From positions 1 through 37,921 of the forward strand of contig JADHYM010000012.1 in NCBI GenBank assembly GCA_016782445.1: 37,921 nucleotides of DNA. Reading direction: 5' to 3'. Made by a program: the position numbers and the translations under genes. Below, in pieces: positions 37,501 through 37,921 of this stretch (positions are counted from its first letter, which is position 1; each line of letters starts with the position of its first letter). Origin of the DNA: Candidatus Omnitrophota bacterium (GTDB lineage: Bacteria; Omnitrophota; Gorgyraeia; JABMRN01; RBG-13-46-9). The notes beneath the pieces are model-generated. The model ran no database searches and was not told the DNA's origin. It saw only the letters and a program-made list of their open reading frames with translations.

Positions 37501-37921
37501 TCACAGAGGGTGCTCACATCGCCCGCATTTTACAGAGCTCCCGTACAGAGCCAGAAATAAAAAGCCTTATCGCAACCCTGAAAGGCTTAGGCATTACAGA
37601 GGGTGCTCACATCGCCCCTATTTTACGAACCTCCCGTACAGAGCCAGAAATAAAAAGCCTTATCGCAACCCTGAAAGGCTTAGGCATCACAGAGGCCACT
37701 TACATTGCCCGCATTTTACAGAGCTTCCGCACAGAACAAGAAATAAAAAGCCTTATCGCAACCCTGAAAGGCTTAGGCATCGCAGAGGCCACTTACATCG
37801 CTCGCATTTTAGGAACCTCTCGCAAACAGCCAGAAATAAAAACCATCATTAAGGCTCTAAGAGGCTTGGGCATTACCAAGAACACTCATATTGCTTTCAT
37901 TTTAAAAAGCTCCCGCACAGA
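34572..37921 (+). CDS. Very large multidomain, probably exported protein; 5' portion only (runs off the right edge, no stop)
   Basis: Codon-by-codon reading in the frame of ATG 34572 (also ATG 34554 and 34581) finds no stop to 37921, at least 1116 codons. N-terminus MFTMKRHIVPKCIAIYVALCVFLSTIPGIEEARALAP looks like a signal peptide. Absent from the ORF track because no stop falls in the window. Confidence 0.88.
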   Translation, partial: MFTMKRHIVPKCIAIYVALCVFLSTIPGIEEARALAPVPGVEKPYVRWNWRISELLRSGKLDFAPDNDLLFEANHSDALLLSHGKILAKEKLKENPLKLIRSVIHEEVEAILQIMKRQNRAKFSKLINIILSEDTLKHKYLVLVGEILPHMTDEMIACDMVSKGLELEIAIQEGFMSLDDIKGAEREFFLEIRPIINSLRHSYFTGMFFDSSVREAKIRVAQANGMRFTQVAASASKKSPEITIRELRESGEKELAVLKVQKTMKDLGFSGQRFGPIRIPEDIRKDGYFEFKSGRFKIECVPALNTSAYIFAIENEGRIIGHGVISYSGSYPNEARFIFEVHPCYRGRGYGKEALKLILAAAKETRLAERKVERVEWANQSNAPSSISSFLKLHGADEDLGFNVVETRRKPSSGKPLTRKEQKKRDLSPENYFKGMMDWSGATDLSGSTKEPAGVRRDDNVPMDDGRKDEGRGGENAPAGDGQKTVEGSVSVLSHQRFFLESLGFDLAQDKIEHVQDGYAISKKPITEDNEASCQKILGTRRESDNLVLLLDIKNRAPLALFYENTFRYYPIVILLHDEEARYSTESEGPFNRVHGFFRNSRERATPIIRYSFVNSEDIKVFPSVYDEGFAFYEYFSRLSHLASGKKRVAIIGTGTGRDICEIWDVEGIEEIVGTEIDPVSMANTEFTVSELRLNGNKNKKVTLKAQPTLEGLGMFDFIAFACPLAITETLKEKCPRAEVKKALQAGKVSYDVFDPDGRIARNVIKEASEHLNTGGKFLLLNHDVPEVDQWLFENGFQFEKRCITFSCVGEKIALYMATKTSLTPAEQKARDLSPKHYYKGMMNWSGNADFEDAQPADGDAALSLSIEKIRKILSSVNGKTIKREHVKGKIITELLSIKRDGLSLFKYSHAKRIADLMSLGERLSLLEPLSLYPYHPGQIDINKFLFKGTHIAFILRTFRTEPEIKSLIATLQGLGITEGAHIARILQSSRTEPEIKSLIATLKGLGITEGAHIAPILRTSRTEPEIKSLIATLKGLGITEATYIARILQSFRTEQEIKSLIATLKGLGIAEATYIARILGTSRKQPEIKTIIKALRGLGITKNTHIAFILKSSRT
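35430..35780 (+). other. GNAT acetyltransferase-like domain within the large ORF
   Basis: ARFIFEVHPCYRGRGYGKEALKLILAAAKE matches the GNAT motif A (R/Q-x-x-G-x-G/A). Confidence 0.75.
35844..35894 (+). repeat. Linker motif copy 1: RDLSPENYFKGMMDWSG
   Basis: 45 of 51 nt identical to 37062-37112 by my count. Confidence 0.85.
35925..36005. repeat. GGACGA short-word array forming an in-frame linker of the large ORF
   Basis: gaagggacgacaacgttccgatggacgatggacgaaaggacgaaggacgagggggcg; encodes RRDDNVPMDDGRKDEGRGGENA. Confidence 0.65.
36480..37030 (+). other. SAM-dependent (class I) methyltransferase-like domain within the large ORF
   Basis: KKRVAIIGTGTGRDICEIWDVEGIEEIVGTEIDPVSM (motif I and acidic loop), FDFIAFACPLAI, HLNTGGKFLLLNHD. 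Confidence 0.65.
37062..37112 (+). repeat. Linker motif copy 2: RDLSPKHYYKGMMNWSG
   Basis: Second copy of the 35844-35894 motif, after the methyltransferase-like domain. Confidence 0.85.
37407..37921 (+). repeat. Tandem protein repeat, 31 aa / 93 bp unit, five full units plus a sixth cut by the window edge
   Basis: Units start at 37407, 37500, 37593, 37686, 37779, 37872. Consensus ITEGAHIARILQSSRTEPEIKSLIATLKGLG; the 27-mer gaaataaaaagccttatcgcaaccctg is exact in units 1-4. Confidence 0.95.

Noticed and set aside
37407-37921. CRISPR array
   Set aside because: 93-bp periodic repeats have no unique spacers and translate as continuous 31-aa units in a long ORF.
1-37921. tRNA or rRNA genes
   Set aside because: No cloverleaf or rRNA-like segment recognised by eye; a tRNAscan/Infernal run would be needed to exclude them.

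Overview
The window is about 38 kb of bacterial chromosome. Every gene I can support is on the + strand. Gene content and style suggest Omnitrophota/PVC-like bacteria, but that is inference; no marker gene was tested. From left to right: the 3' end of an unknown CDS; a small protein plus nucleotidyltransferase pair; dinB; hflK-hflC; an RlpA-like protein; a PilZ-like protein; an ilvD-ilvB-ilvN-[four-helix-bundle gene]-ilvC-leuA operon; aroE, pilD, aroC, aroK; an HD-GYP protein; dprA-topA-xerC/D; and an envelope/LPS block (waaA, CBS protein, NhaD/ArsB-type permease, lpxK, LpxL-ELM1 fusion, GT4-GT9 fusion, GT4, polysaccharide deacetylase, three GT9 genes). A second four-helix-bundle gene follows. 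The window ends in a very long ORF (about 34572 to past the end, at least 1116 codons) that the supplied ORF track missed because it has no stop in the window. It encodes a probable signal peptide, a GNAT domain, a SAM-methyltransferase-like domain, a duplicated ~30-aa linker motif, and at least five 31-aa tandem repeats (93 bp period) whose variation is concentrated in the first half of each unit. A second layer of interest is several degenerate short-word DNA repeat families: heptad NNNCAGG, GTTGCGTC palindromes, CCCCTTAT arrays and GGACGA arrays. They flank both four-helix-bundle genes, occupy gene junctions, and in several places have become in-frame linkers or C-terminal tails.
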